Positions 1 to 8,592 of a stretch of 64,000 nucleotides of DNA are shown piece by piece. The notes beneath the pieces are model-generated. The model worked only from the letters and a program-made list of their open reading frames with translations, was not told where the DNA came from and did no database searches. Position 1 is the first letter of the stretch, and the number at the start of each line of letters is the position of its first letter. Source of the DNA: TH-plancto1 sp043777375 (lineage in GTDB: Bacteria; Planctomycetota; Planctomycetia; Planctomycetales; Planctomycetaceae); assembly GCA_043777375.1 (NCBI GenBank), contig JAYWHX010000136.1, positions 45,184-109,183 of the forward strand, read 5' to 3'. Position numbers and translations under genes: made by a program.

Positions 1-1050
1 CGCAAAGCAGGTCGTCAGCAAGCTCGACCCACCTGCACTCATTAGCGGCAACGTGATTCCCGTAATCGGCATCAACCCGACGGTGACTCCCGTATTGACG
101 ACGAGTTGGGTTCCGAGCAAAGCAGTCACTCCGGTCGCCACCAGTCGACCAAACGGTTCTTCCGTACCGCCCGCGATCGCCAATCCACACGCGAGCAACA
201 CGAGGTACGTCAACAACACCGCGAGACATCCCACCAAGCCCCACCGCTCCCCGACCAGACAAAACACGAAGTCACTTCGCGATGCCGGCAAGTGATATGC
301 CGCAGGATCTGCCAACGCCATCCCTGAAGAGTCACTGCCCCAGACCCCGCCAAACGCCAACATCTGTTTCGCTTGGTGCAGCTGGTAATCATCACCGTTG
401 CGGGACCGACCGTCCTCTTGTTGAAACAGCACGGTGACTCGAGATCGCTGCTCGACCGTCATACATTTCCAAACCACGGGCAGGCTGGCCACACCCAGCA
501 CTCCGACCAAGACCAGCGCTGGCCACCGAGCACCGGCTGCAAAGAGCATGGCAAAGAGAATCGGGAAAAAGAGGATCGCTGTCCCCAAGTCTGGCTCGAT
601 GAGGATCAAGACCACTGGCAATAGTGTCAGCAGAAACGGGGGGACCATGCCCCACAACGTACGATGGCTGCGACAGTACATCAAGTACCGGGCCAAGGTC
701 ACGATCAGGGCGAGCTTCATCAGCTCCGACGGCTGAAAGTCGGCCACACCCAGCGGAATCCAACCACGAGCCCCATTCTTCGGAGGACAGAAGAACACGA
801 CACACAGCAGAACTAGCGAGACCGCGTACAGGGCATAACTCGCACGGCGCAAGCGACGGTAATGCAAGCACAGCGGACCGAGTAGGGCTGGAACCGAAAG
901 ACCAATCCACAGCAGCTGACGGGGGAGGAAACGGCCTCCGCTGGCCAGTTCATCTCCGCGCGCGATGCCCGCCAATCCAGCCAGCATTAGCAGACCCGCG
1001 CACAGCGGGACCACAAACGGCCATAACCGAACTCGATGCACACTCGACAC
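1..1050 (-). CDS. RodA/FtsW/SpoVE family peptidoglycan polymerase (3' end off window)
   Basis: This is a polytopic membrane SEDS-family glycosyltransferase, which in this family polymerises lipid II during elongation or division. About 350 codons are visible and the last few residues lie beyond base 1. The translation holds GARGWIPLGVADFQPSEL (the family's extracytoplasmic QPSE motif) and, near the C-terminus, NTGVTVGLMPITGITLPLMS followed by GGSSLL, the family's signature. The rest is alternating hydrophobic helices. I chose GTG at 1050 because AAGGAGG sits 4 bases upstream. A second GTG at 1043 would give an 11-base spacing and is almost as good. RodA and FtsW cannot be separated from this sequence alone. 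No penicillin-binding protein partner is visible beside it, but the downstream side is cut off. Confidence 0.88.
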   Translation of the reverse strand, partial: MSSVHRVRLWPFVVPLCAGLLMLAGLAGIARGDELASGGRFLPRQLLWIGLSVPALLGPLCLHYRRLRRASYALYAVSLVLLCVVFFCPPKNGARGWIPLGVADFQPSELMKLALIVTLARYLMYCRSHRTLWGMVPPFLLTLLPVVLILIEPDLGTAILFFPILFAMLFAAGARWPALVLVGVLGVASLPVVWKCMTVEQRSRVTVLFQQEDGRSRNGDDYQLHQAKQMLAFGGVWGSDSSGMALADPAAYHLPASRSDFVFCLVGERWGLVGCLAVLLTYLVLLACGLAIAGGTEEPFGRLVATGVTALLGTQLVVNTGVTVGLMPITGITLPLMSAGGSSLLTTCFA

Positions 1051-1469
1051 AGCGCCTCCTTGCGATGCGAACCCAAGGGACAGAGTGTGGCAGAAACTGG
1101 AATTCAGGTCAGCCCGAATTTCGATGAGTGCGGTGAGAAAGGAACCCGGCTCTCCGTCGGGTGGACTCCCGAAAGATCCCGGTTCGTCAACACCCGCCCT
1201 CAGAGTTGGGATGACAGAAGCAGGCCTAGCCTGAAGATTGGTCCACAGATTTCACAGATTGACACAGATTATGAATAGGGTGCAGCTGGGGATGCACTGT
1301 GCTTGGGGTGAAGACACTCTCCCTGCGAATCTGTGGACAACTTTCCTCTGCCGCGATGCGATCTGCGCGACGGTGAAACCTCGAAAAGCGTGAAACGCCA
1401 ATCGAATTCCAGAGCCGCCAACGTTTGCCCTCGGAGCAACAGACCTTGCACACGCTGGACGCTCGCCAC
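1051..1469. other. Intergenic region with one hairpin repeat
   Basis: No gene is supportable in these 419 bases. The region holds the leader of the SEDS gene and a degenerate 'cacagatt' repeat with an 11-bp inverted pair (entered separately). Short open frames here have no start context or recognisable product. Confidence 0.6.
1241..1338. repeat. Inverted repeat with 'cacagatt' units
   Basis: GTCCACAGATT at 1241-1251 is matched exactly by its reverse complement AATCTGTGGAC at 1328-1338. The left arm continues into two more imperfect 'CACAGATT' units. It resembles the other intergenic palindromic repeats of this window in size (98 bp) and placement. It is probably a dispersed noncoding repeat rather than a terminator, since no T-run follows. 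Confidence 0.55.
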
Positions 1470-2024
1470 TTACTTGACAGCTGGGATTGCCTGCGGGTTC
1501 ACTTGCTGGATATCCAGCAGTTTCGCGACGCGAATCCAGGCTTGGTCACGCAGACGGCGAAACTCGGTTCCATTCGTCTCGTTCTTGTCTTTGGCATACT
1601 TGCGCAAGGCGACCGACTCCTGCTTTAACAGCCCATAGATCTCCACGATTTCTTGGACGGCCTTCGCATCTTCGGGAGTCAGATCCGACTTCAACAGCGC
1701 TGTCAATTGACCGGTCAGGGAGTCGGAGATGACAGTGACCTCATTCATGAGATCTTCGACTCGCTGAGGGGTGTAGATGTCTTTCTGTGCGTTATCGGCC
1801 ACGACACCGATGTACCCATATGTCGTGTAGACGTGCGAGGATGCGAGACTGCCGATTAATAATAACTTGGCGTCGACTGGCGGCACGGATCTGGACTGAG
1901 TCACTGGTTCCTGAGAAAGAGACGCCGCAGGGTGTATCCCGTGCAGCAACAGCAGGGCTCCGAGTCCGGCCCAGACGGCGGGACGGCTCAAAAACATCTG
2001 GATGTCGGTGCGTGGGCTGCTCAT
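1470..2024 (-). CDS. Small secreted protein of unknown function
   Basis: The 184-residue protein has a clear Sec-type N-terminus (basic start, then a hydrophobic run around WAGLGALLLLHGI and a likely cleavage after an A-A-S-L-S stretch). The mature part of about 150 residues is mostly charged and helical. The start ATG at 2024 is preferred over an in-frame ATG at 2069 because AGGA lies 7 bases before it. It has no recognised domain. It ends 65 bases upstream of the SEDS gene's untranslated side and starts 65 bases after the NHL gene, on the same strand, so cotranscription with the NHL-repeat gene is possible. It is probably periplasmic; no function is assigned. Confidence 0.7.
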   Translation of the reverse strand: MSSPRTDIQMFLSRPAVWAGLGALLLLHGIHPAASLSQEPVTQSRSVPPVDAKLLLIGSLASSHVYTTYGYIGVVADNAQKDIYTPQRVEDLMNEVTVISDSLTGQLTALLKSDLTPEDAKAVQEIVEIYGLLKQESVALRKYAKDKNETNGTEFRRLRDQAWIRVAKLLDIQQVNPQAIPAVK

Positions 2025-2089
2025 TGGTCTGTCCTGGAATCGTTCCAAAGTCGTCAGCAGTGGGGCCACCCGAATGGCACATCATCCAC

Positions 2090-3172
2090 TCATTCCCGGA
2101 CGATCTTCAGGATGCGGTGATTGTGGCTGTCGGAGAGATACAGATCACCCGAAGGATGAACGAAGACGCCATGGGGTTGGTTCAGTTCGACCAGTTCTGG
2201 TGGTCCGCCAACTCCACCAGTGCCAGTCTTTCCGGTGCCAGCGACTCGATCGATCCGTCCCGAACGCGGGTCGTATCGGCGGATGACATGGTTATCCGTG
2301 TCAGCGATCAAGATCGTGCCATCGCGATCCTGGCACAAATGCTTGGGTCCATTCAAGGTCGCTTCAATCGCAGGTCCGCCATCCCCGGAATGGCCCCGCT
2401 TTCCGGTTCCCACGACTGTCGAGATGTGGCCCGCTTGGTCAATCACTCGTAAGGCATGGCCTCCTCGTTCCAACACATAGACGCGGCCCACTTGGTCCAC
2501 CATGACCGCGCGCGGGTCGACCAGTGGCTGCTCGCGGGCCGGAGCGTTGTCTGCGGGAATCCCCGTGGTTCCGTTCCCCGCGATGGTCTCGACGAGTCCC
2601 GACTTCAAATGAACGACCCGAATCCGGTGATTGTCCAGATCCGCGAGATACAGCTGGTCTCCACTGGGGCAGACTGTCACACAGTAGATTCCACCGAACT
2701 TGGCTTTCACCGCCGGACCGCCATCACCCGAGAACCCCTTCTCGCCAGTTCCAGCGATGGTTGAGATTTGCCCGGTCCGGAGGTCGATCTGACGAACCAC
2801 CTGGTTCCATGTGTCGGCCAAGTAGACATTTCCCTGCGGAGAAATTGACAGATTGTGGAGTCCGTTGAACTGAGCCAGTGAAGCGAGTCCCCCATCGCCA
2901 GAGTCCCCTTTCAAGCCAGTTCCGGCGATCACAGTCAACTGCCCTTGAGGGTCGATACGGCAGACCCGCTGCCCATTCAACTCGACGAAATACAGTTGTC
3001 CGGTGGAATCAAAGTCCACACCGAATGGTAAGTTCAGGCGCGATTCCAGTGCGGGTGCAGCACCTGTTGCCTGACCACCGCCTGCGACGAGCACCACACG
3101 GTCAGCGAATACGTGCTGGATTCCGATCAGGGACGCCAGCAGACCGATGGCCAAGAATACGCTACGGCTCAT
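2090..3172 (-). CDS. Secreted NHL-repeat beta-propeller protein
   Basis: The 360-residue exported protein has an N-terminal signal sequence (MSRSVFLAIGLLASLIG, ending near FADR) followed by at least five NHL-type blades. The repeating pattern is 'I-x-T-[IV]-[AV]-G-[TN]-G ... GDGG-x-A ... G-[NTD]-[VL]-Y-[LVI]-[AS]-D' with N-H-R-I-R or N-H-V-I-R, as in LYLADLDNHRIRVV and ILIADTDNHVIRRY. NHL propellers bind partners or ligands and many secreted ones have no catalytic activity. ATG at 3172 was chosen over GTG at 3178 because GAGGAG lies 8 bases before the ATG but only 2 before the GTG. It follows glgB on the same strand by 26 bases, so the two may share a transcript, although no metabolic link is evident. 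Confidence 0.85.
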   Translation of the reverse strand: MSRSVFLAIGLLASLIGIQHVFADRVVLVAGGGQATGAAPALESRLNLPFGVDFDSTGQLYFVELNGQRVCRIDPQGQLTVIAGTGLKGDSGDGGLASLAQFNGLHNLSISPQGNVYLADTWNQVVRQIDLRTGQISTIAGTGEKGFSGDGGPAVKAKFGGIYCVTVCPSGDQLYLADLDNHRIRVVHLKSGLVETIAGNGTTGIPADNAPAREQPLVDPRAVMVDQVGRVYVLERGGHALRVIDQAGHISTVVGTGKRGHSGDGGPAIEATLNGPKHLCQDRDGTILIADTDNHVIRRYDPRSGRIDRVAGTGKTGTGGVGGPPELVELNQPHGVFVHPSGDLYLSDSHNHRILKIVRE

Positions 3173-3198
3173 CGCCACGACTCCTCAATTCAAAGACG

Positions 3199-5115
3199 TC
3201 AGGACATCGAAGCCCGCACACCCGCCTTGAGAACCAGCAGCCCGAGGGGAGGGAGCGTCAACACCACGCTCTGCGGATACCCATGCGAAGCAACGGCGGT
3301 GGTGTCCACTCCCCCCGCATTTCCAACATCGGTCCCACCATACCAACGGGCATCGCTGTTCAGGATTTCACCCCAGTGACCCGCAATGGGGACACCAATT
3401 CGATACCCCTGTCGCGGAACCGGCGTCATATTCATAATGACGACGACCTGCTCGTCCGTTGATTTCCCGCGTCGCAACCAGCTGAAGACACAGTTTTGCG
3501 AGTCGTCCGCATTGATCCAGGCAAACCCCTGCGGATCGTGATCGAGTTCATGAAACGCTGGCTGCTCGCGCCGCACGCGGTTCAAATCGCGGACAAATTG
3601 CTGAATGCCCGAATGGCGATCTTGCTTCAGTAATTCCCACTCGAGCTGGCTGTCGTGGTTCCATTCGAGCCACTGCGCGATCTCACCGCCCATGAACAGC
3701 AGTGGCTTACCCGGCGTTGTGAACTGGGACCCCAGAAGCAGCCGCAGATTGGCGAACTTCTGCCAGATGTCGCCTGGCATCTTGCCAATCAACGAATACT
3801 TGCCGTGAACGACTTCGTCATGCGAAAGTGGCAATACGAAGCTCTCGGTGTAGGCATACATCGAGCGGAACGACAATTCATTTTGATGGTGGGCCCGATA
3901 GATCGAGTCACGCTGAAAATATTTCAGCGTGTCGTTCATCCAACCCATATCCCACTTCATGCTGAAGCCCAGACCGCCGTCATAGACCGGGCGGGAGACC
4001 TTGGGCCAGCTGGTCGACTCCTCAGCGATGGTCAGAATTCCCGGATACTCGGCATGCAGAGAGACATTCATGTCCTTCAAAAACTGCACCGCCTCCAGGT
4101 TCTCGCGGCCACCGACATCATTGGGAATCCACTGTCCCGTTGGGCGGGAATAATCGAGATACAGCATCGAGGCGACCGCATCGACCCGCAGCCCATCAAT
4201 GTGATACACGTCGCACCAGAAGCGGGCATTCGACAGCAAGAAGTTGCGAACCTCGCTCCTTCCGTAGTTGAAGATGTACGTGTTCCAGTCGGGATGGAAT
4301 CCTTTTCGAGGGTCTTCATGCTCATACAGCGCTGTTCCGTCAAACCGTCCGAGTCCATGGCCATCGGTCGGGAAGTGACCCGGGACCCAGTCAATCAAGA
4401 CACCAATGTCATGCTGATGGCAGTAATCGACGAAGTACTGGAAATCCTGCGGACTGCCGTATCGTGATGTCGGAGCGAAATAGCCCGTCGGCTGATACCC
4501 CCAGGACCCATCGAATGGATACTCAGACACGGGCATCAATTGCAGGTGTGTGAATCCCAAGTCCTTGGCGTACGCCACCAGCTGTTGAGCGAGTTCCTGG
4601 TAGGTGTGATATTTCCGACCATCCCAGGGTCTCCGCCAGGACCCCAGATGAACTTCGTAGATCGAAACCGGTTGTTCATACCAATTGGTTTGCGAGCGAC
4701 GCTCCATCCAGGAGGCATCCTGCCAAGGAAAACACTCCAAAACTGAACTGACGATGCTGGCTGTTTTGGGAGGGACTTCCGAGGCGAATCCATAGGGGTC
4801 CGACTTCTGGATCATCTCCCCGGTCTGGCTGAGCAAGCTGTATTTGTAGTGTTCACCAGAACCGATGCCTGGCACGAATCCGTACCACACCCCGCTGGAG
4901 CTGGAGTTCAGATAGAACGCTCCATGTTGCCAATCATTGAAGTCGCCGATCACGCAGACTTCTTGAGCATTCGGAGCCCAAACAGCAAAATACACGCCGT
5001 TTCGACCCTCCTGAATAGTCGGATGTGCCCCGAGATGTCGGTATGTCGTACAACTCATTCCACGCCTCATCGCCCGGAGATCGACTGGCGAGGGTTCGAC
5101 CCCACCGGAAAACAT
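3199..5115 (-). CDS. glgB: 1,4-alpha-glucan branching enzyme GlgB
   Basis: The enzyme transfers alpha-1,4 glucan segments to 6-OH groups to make the branch points of glycogen. The 638-residue product has an N-terminal CBM48-like domain (FAVWAPNAQEVCVIGDFNDW), a GH13 barrel and a C-terminal beta domain. The conserved GH13 regions are present: DWVPGHFPTDGHG, GLRVDAVASMLYLDYSR with nucleophile Asp312, ILTIAEEST with acid Glu365, and LPLSHDEVVHGKYSL. The length matches short GlgB forms that lack the extra N1 module. I chose ATG 5115 for its AAGGGG six bases upstream. An upstream in-frame ATG (5184) and downstream ones (5070, 5058) remain possible. No other glycogen gene is adjacent. Confidence 0.95.
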   Translation of the reverse strand: MFSGGVEPSPVDLRAMRRGMSCTTYRHLGAHPTIQEGRNGVYFAVWAPNAQEVCVIGDFNDWQHGAFYLNSSSSGVWYGFVPGIGSGEHYKYSLLSQTGEMIQKSDPYGFASEVPPKTASIVSSVLECFPWQDASWMERRSQTNWYEQPVSIYEVHLGSWRRPWDGRKYHTYQELAQQLVAYAKDLGFTHLQLMPVSEYPFDGSWGYQPTGYFAPTSRYGSPQDFQYFVDYCHQHDIGVLIDWVPGHFPTDGHGLGRFDGTALYEHEDPRKGFHPDWNTYIFNYGRSEVRNFLLSNARFWCDVYHIDGLRVDAVASMLYLDYSRPTGQWIPNDVGGRENLEAVQFLKDMNVSLHAEYPGILTIAEESTSWPKVSRPVYDGGLGFSMKWDMGWMNDTLKYFQRDSIYRAHHQNELSFRSMYAYTESFVLPLSHDEVVHGKYSLIGKMPGDIWQKFANLRLLLGSQFTTPGKPLLFMGGEIAQWLEWNHDSQLEWELLKQDRHSGIQQFVRDLNRVRREQPAFHELDHDPQGFAWINADDSQNCVFSWLRRGKSTDEQVVVIMNMTPVPRQGYRIGVPIAGHWGEILNSDARWYGGTDVGNAGGVDTTAVASHGYPQSVVLTLPPLGLLVLKAGVRASMS

Positions 5116-5391
5116 ATTGGACCCCTTGATCCGTCCGTGTGACAGCTGTCTCCGAGTTGAGCCAGGCGTCGAGCGACAGATCACTGCCGTATTCTAGCCA
5201 CGTTCACTTCTGACTGCGACTCCCTGAAATTCAGCCCCTGCAAGGGATTACGATTTTTCTCCAGAGACCCATCGACTATCATCTGCCACTCCTCTCTCTC
5301 CTCCAAAGTGGGTGACATCGTTGCCCACCACTCGGACCCTTGGGAATTGCCTCTCCCGCCAGCCGAGTCCAGATCGACATCGGATCATCGA

Positions 5392-6675
5392 ATGCAGCGG
5401 GTTTTTATCTCCGGCGTCGGACTGGTTTGCCCTCTCGGGAACGACCGCAAAACCGTTTGGCAACAGCTGCTCGCTGGCCAATCGGGCATTTCCCAACTGA
5501 CTCAAATCGATGTCTCCGATTTAGAGGTCAAGATTGGCGGAGAGGTGCGAGGTTTCGATCCCAAGTGTGTGGAGGTCAACGAACGCACTGCCGCACGCAA
5601 AATGGATCGTGCGTCACTGTTTGCCGTGGGGGCCGCTTTACAGGCGTTACAAGATGCGGGGCTGTCAGAACACCCTCTTGGTCGAAATGGGGCGGTGGTC
5701 CTCGGAGCGGGTCTGTCGGGTTTACTGACACTTCAAGAGCAGACTGAAAACCTTCTCCGGGGTGGGCCTCGTAAAGTCAGCCCAATGACTATCCCCTTGC
5801 TAATGCCGAACGCGGCGGCAGCGAATATCTGCATTGCGACTGGTTTCAAAGGACCAGCATATACCGTCAGTAGTGCGTGCGCATCGAGCGGACATGCGAT
5901 GATCGATGCCGCGAGGCTGATTGCCTGTGGTGAGGCAGATGTTGTCATCACCGGCGGTACGGAAGCCTCGCTGACGCGGCTGGGCATGGCGTCATTTATC
6001 AATATGCGAGCAATGGCCAAGGGGTTCAACGACAACCCAACCCAAGCGGTTCGGCCCTTCGATCGGGAACGAAGTGGCCTCATCATGTCCGAGGGGGCAG
6101 GTTGCCTGATTTTCGAATCCGAAAACCATCTGCGGAAGCGCGGAGCAAAAGCCTATGCCGAGTTCCTCGGTCGTGGGGTCACCTCTGATGCGTTTCATAT
6201 CACTCAGCCTGACCCAGGGGCCTGTGAAGCGGGCCGATCGGTCACAGAATGCCTCAGCAACTGTCGCCTTCTCCCTGAAGAAATTGCCGACCGGATCTAC
6301 GTCAACGCCCACGGGACCAGTACGAAATTCAATGATGCCGCGGAAACTCTGGCTCTGAAAGCAGGCTTCGGACACGCTGCGGAACGACTGCGAATCAGCT
6401 CGACAAAGAGTATGTCTGGACATCTGATCGGCGCAGCTGCGGGCCTGGAAATGGCCATTTGCTGTATGGCTCTGGTTAATCGTCAGTTGCCCCCCACCAT
6501 CAATCTGAAGAACCCGGATCCCGAGTGCAATCTCAATTACTTGCCGGGTACGGAGGCAGTTCGAGCCGACATCGATTATGCGATGAACGTCAGCTTCGGG
6601 TTTGGCGGTCACAACGTCTGTTTGATGATTGGCCGAGGGAACGATCCGCAACTTATTCGCGACTCTGTAACTTGA
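5392..6675 (+). CDS. fabF: Beta-ketoacyl-ACP synthase, FabF (KAS II) type
   Basis: This is a cytosolic condensing enzyme that extends acyl-ACP with malonyl-ACP in fatty acid synthesis. The 427 residues form a thiolase-fold dimer subunit. The active-site triad is visible: Cys163 in YTVSSACASSGHAM, His307 in VNAHGTSTKFND and His344 in SMSGHLIGAAAG, with Lys339 just before it. The C-terminal GFGGHN loop is present. ATG at 5392 was chosen because it gives the typical family N-terminus (MQRVFISGVGLVCPLG); the ribosome-binding site is weak. There is no acpP or fabG alongside, so a role in a secondary or polyketide-like pathway is not excluded. Its last 23 bases overlap the end of the convergent dciA gene. 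Confidence 0.92.
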   Translation: MQRVFISGVGLVCPLGNDRKTVWQQLLAGQSGISQLTQIDVSDLEVKIGGEVRGFDPKCVEVNERTAARKMDRASLFAVGAALQALQDAGLSEHPLGRNGAVVLGAGLSGLLTLQEQTENLLRGGPRKVSPMTIPLLMPNAAAANICIATGFKGPAYTVSSACASSGHAMIDAARLIACGEADVVITGGTEASLTRLGMASFINMRAMAKGFNDNPTQAVRPFDRERSGLIMSEGAGCLIFESENHLRKRGAKAYAEFLGRGVTSDAFHITQPDPGACEAGRSVTECLSNCRLLPEEIADRIYVNAHGTSTKFNDAAETLALKAGFGHAAERLRISSTKSMSGHLIGAAAGLEMAICCMALVNRQLPPTINLKNPDPECNLNYLPGTEAVRADIDYAMNVSFGFGGHNVCLMIGRGNDPQLIRDSVT

Positions 6676-7015
6676 ATTTCAGGTCGCGAACCTTCATCCC
6701 GGGATGTTCCGCTTTGAAGCGGGCTAAAATCATCCCCTTATGAAAGCTGACGAGTTCACCCAATAGTGCGGAACTTGTTACGAGGATCTGCAACACCCCG
6801 TTCTTCAAGACGGTCGGACGCGCCCCAGCTGCAATCTCGGGACTCGTCACACTCTTCCAGGCATCGGCCAATTGCCGATCCCCACGGATGCGTCCAATCC
6901 CCCGCAACGCGATGACTTGGGATAAGACATCACCCAGCTTCTTCGCCTCGCGAATCGGAGGAGGGGTATACAGCGGTTCCGGAGGCTTGCGATCCATGCT
7001 GACCCGACCTTCCAT
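6653..7015 (-). CDS. dciA: DciA-like (DUF721) replicative helicase loader
   Basis: The 120-residue product matches the DUF721/DciA family, which loads or helps the DnaB helicase in bacteria lacking DnaC. The seen pattern is a proline-rich N-terminal stretch, LGDVLSQVIALRGIGRIRGDRQLADAWKSV split over helices, then the typical 'G..P.V.K.GVL.I.V.SS.LL.EL.F.K..IL' core, followed by a basic tail. The start ATG shares one base with the dnaN stop (TGATG), indicating translational coupling. A second ATG at 6997 with GGAAGG ten bases ahead is an alternative start. Adjacency to dnaN supports a replication role. The 3' end overlaps fabF by 23 bases on the other strand. Confidence 0.82.
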   Translation of the reverse strand: MEGRVSMDRKPPEPLYTPPPIREAKKLGDVLSQVIALRGIGRIRGDRQLADAWKSVTSPEIAAGARPTVLKNGVLQILVTSSALLGELVSFHKGMILARFKAEHPGMKVRDLKFKLQSRE

Positions 7016-8124
7016 CAGTCACGAGCGAGCGGCATCACGACGTAAGTGTAGTTCTCGTCCGCCTTGAATACGGCGGCGCTGTCCCCGTCGACGATCTTGA
7101 GCGTGACCTGGCTCGAAGATTCCAACACCCGCAAGAACTCAGCAATGAACTTGGGGTCGAAGGTGATTGTGAAATCATCTCCTTCCAGGCTAATCGGCAG
7201 CTGAATACTGGATGTTCCCACGTCGCTGGCGGAGCTCTTCAACGTCAGTGAGCCCGAATCAAACGCAAAGTCGACGCCCTTGCTATCCTCGTTCGTCACA
7301 ATCATGGCCTGCTTCACCGCCGACAGAAACGGCCCCACTACGAAGGACACCGTTCTGTTGTAGTCGTTCGGAATGACATCCTGGTATCGAGGAAAACGCC
7401 CCTCGACCAGCCGAGCATAGATCGTCGAATTTCCACTGCGAACCAGAACGTCATTCGCATGCAGGGCGATATGAACCTCTTGCTCACCGTTCTGAATGCT
7501 GCGTTCAATCAGCTGCATCGCCTTGGCGGGGATCACAGGAGCGACGACCTCTTCCGAGACTCGCCCTTGAGCCGATGCCGCTGCGGTAAACACAGCGAGT
7601 CGACGGCTATCGGTCGCCGCCAATGTGACACTGTCCTTACGAAGCTCCATCAGAACACCGCCGAGGGCGTAGCGTGTACTTTCCACATCGGTCGAGAAGA
7701 TCGTTCGCTGGATACCCTGCTTGAGAACCGACCCCGCCACGATGTGGTAGTCCTTCTCTTTAAAAGCTGTCACTTCCGGGAACTCAGCGGGGTCTTCGAC
7801 GGAAAGTTTGAATTCACTTTGACCAGATCGAATTTTCAGTGAACGTTCGGTCACATCGATGGAGACTTCCGAGTCTTGGAGTTCTCGGAGGATAGAAGTC
7901 ACTCGCTGGGTCGGTAACAACACCTCACCTGGGGAGCTCGAAATGACTTCAGGCAGTTGGTAGCGAATGCCCACTTCCTGGTCAGTTCCGATCAGAGTGG
8001 CGACCCCGTCAGTAATGATTAGCTTGATGTTCTTCAGGATTTCCTTGGTGGTCCGAGTCGGAACGACACCACTGACAGTGGCTAAGGCAGTAGCCAGAAG
8101 CTGACGTGAGCAGACAAGATTCAT
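7015..8124 (-). CDS. dnaN: DNA polymerase III sliding clamp, beta subunit
   Basis: The product is a 369-residue ring-forming clamp subunit that tethers the replicative polymerase to DNA. It has the three repeated clamp domains. Recognisable stretches are the N-terminal LLATALATVSGVVPTRTTKE, the RYALGGVLMEL and DSRRLAVF motifs in the middle domain, and a C-terminal NYTYVVMPLARD close to the family's conserved MPMR(L) end. The length is standard. The downstream dciA gene overlaps its stop codon by one base. dnaA and recF are not in the window, so this is not a classic dnaA-dnaN-recF cluster. Confidence 0.97.
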   Translation of the reverse strand: MNLVCSRQLLATALATVSGVVPTRTTKEILKNIKLIITDGVATLIGTDQEVGIRYQLPEVISSSPGEVLLPTQRVTSILRELQDSEVSIDVTERSLKIRSGQSEFKLSVEDPAEFPEVTAFKEKDYHIVAGSVLKQGIQRTIFSTDVESTRYALGGVLMELRKDSVTLAATDSRRLAVFTAAASAQGRVSEEVVAPVIPAKAMQLIERSIQNGEQEVHIALHANDVLVRSGNSTIYARLVEGRFPRYQDVIPNDYNRTVSFVVGPFLSAVKQAMIVTNEDSKGVDFAFDSGSLTLKSSASDVGTSSIQLPISLEGDDFTITFDPKFIAEFLRVLESSSQVTLKIVDGDSAAVFKADENYTYVVMPLARD

Positions 8125-8592
8125 GAGAGTCGTGCTTCCAGAAGAACAAAGAAGATTGAATCACCAGTATCAGTATCAGCAGGCAAAAAGCGAGCGAAAC
8201 GGAAAATGATTCGGACACAACTGTATCAATGGTCAGGGTTTGTCGCAAATCACTCGTTAAAAAGTGTGTCAGTAAGTTGGTGGGTGCCTGTGTCTTCCAG
8301 GTGGAGGAGTTGTTGGATTTGTTGAGGGAAAGAACGTTGGAGAATGAAGTGAGCAAAGTGGCAGTTTTTTCTCAACAGGACTCCACAAGGAAATGACAGG
8401 TTACTGACATCACTGGATTTCGATTTGTATCGGTTTTTTTGGAAGTTGGAGAGCGGTGGTAATCCGTACGATTGGCCTGATCGGTAGCGAGTGGAAAATC
8501 GGTATACCCGGAGAAATCGTTTCACCTCACAAGGCCGAGTGAGTCGATACGCCGAGAAGAATCTGGGTCTATACGTCTGGGGGGACGTGTCG
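8125..8592. other. Divergent intergenic region upstream of dnaN
   Basis: These 468 bases separate the divergent dnaN and lipoprotein genes and must hold both promoters. The region is AT-richer than its surroundings, with T- and A-runs around 8220-8270 and 8360-8440. I found no good TTATCCACA-type DnaA boxes, so I do not call an origin. No gene is supportable here. Confidence 0.5.

Noticed and set aside
392..910. 172-codon frame within the SEDS gene
   Set aside because: The other minus-strand frame gives the complete RodA/FtsW pattern; this is a shadow of it.
8125..8592. Possible replication origin next to dnaN
   Set aside because: No DnaA boxes of good quality were seen and dnaA is absent, so nothing beyond AT-rich runs supports it.
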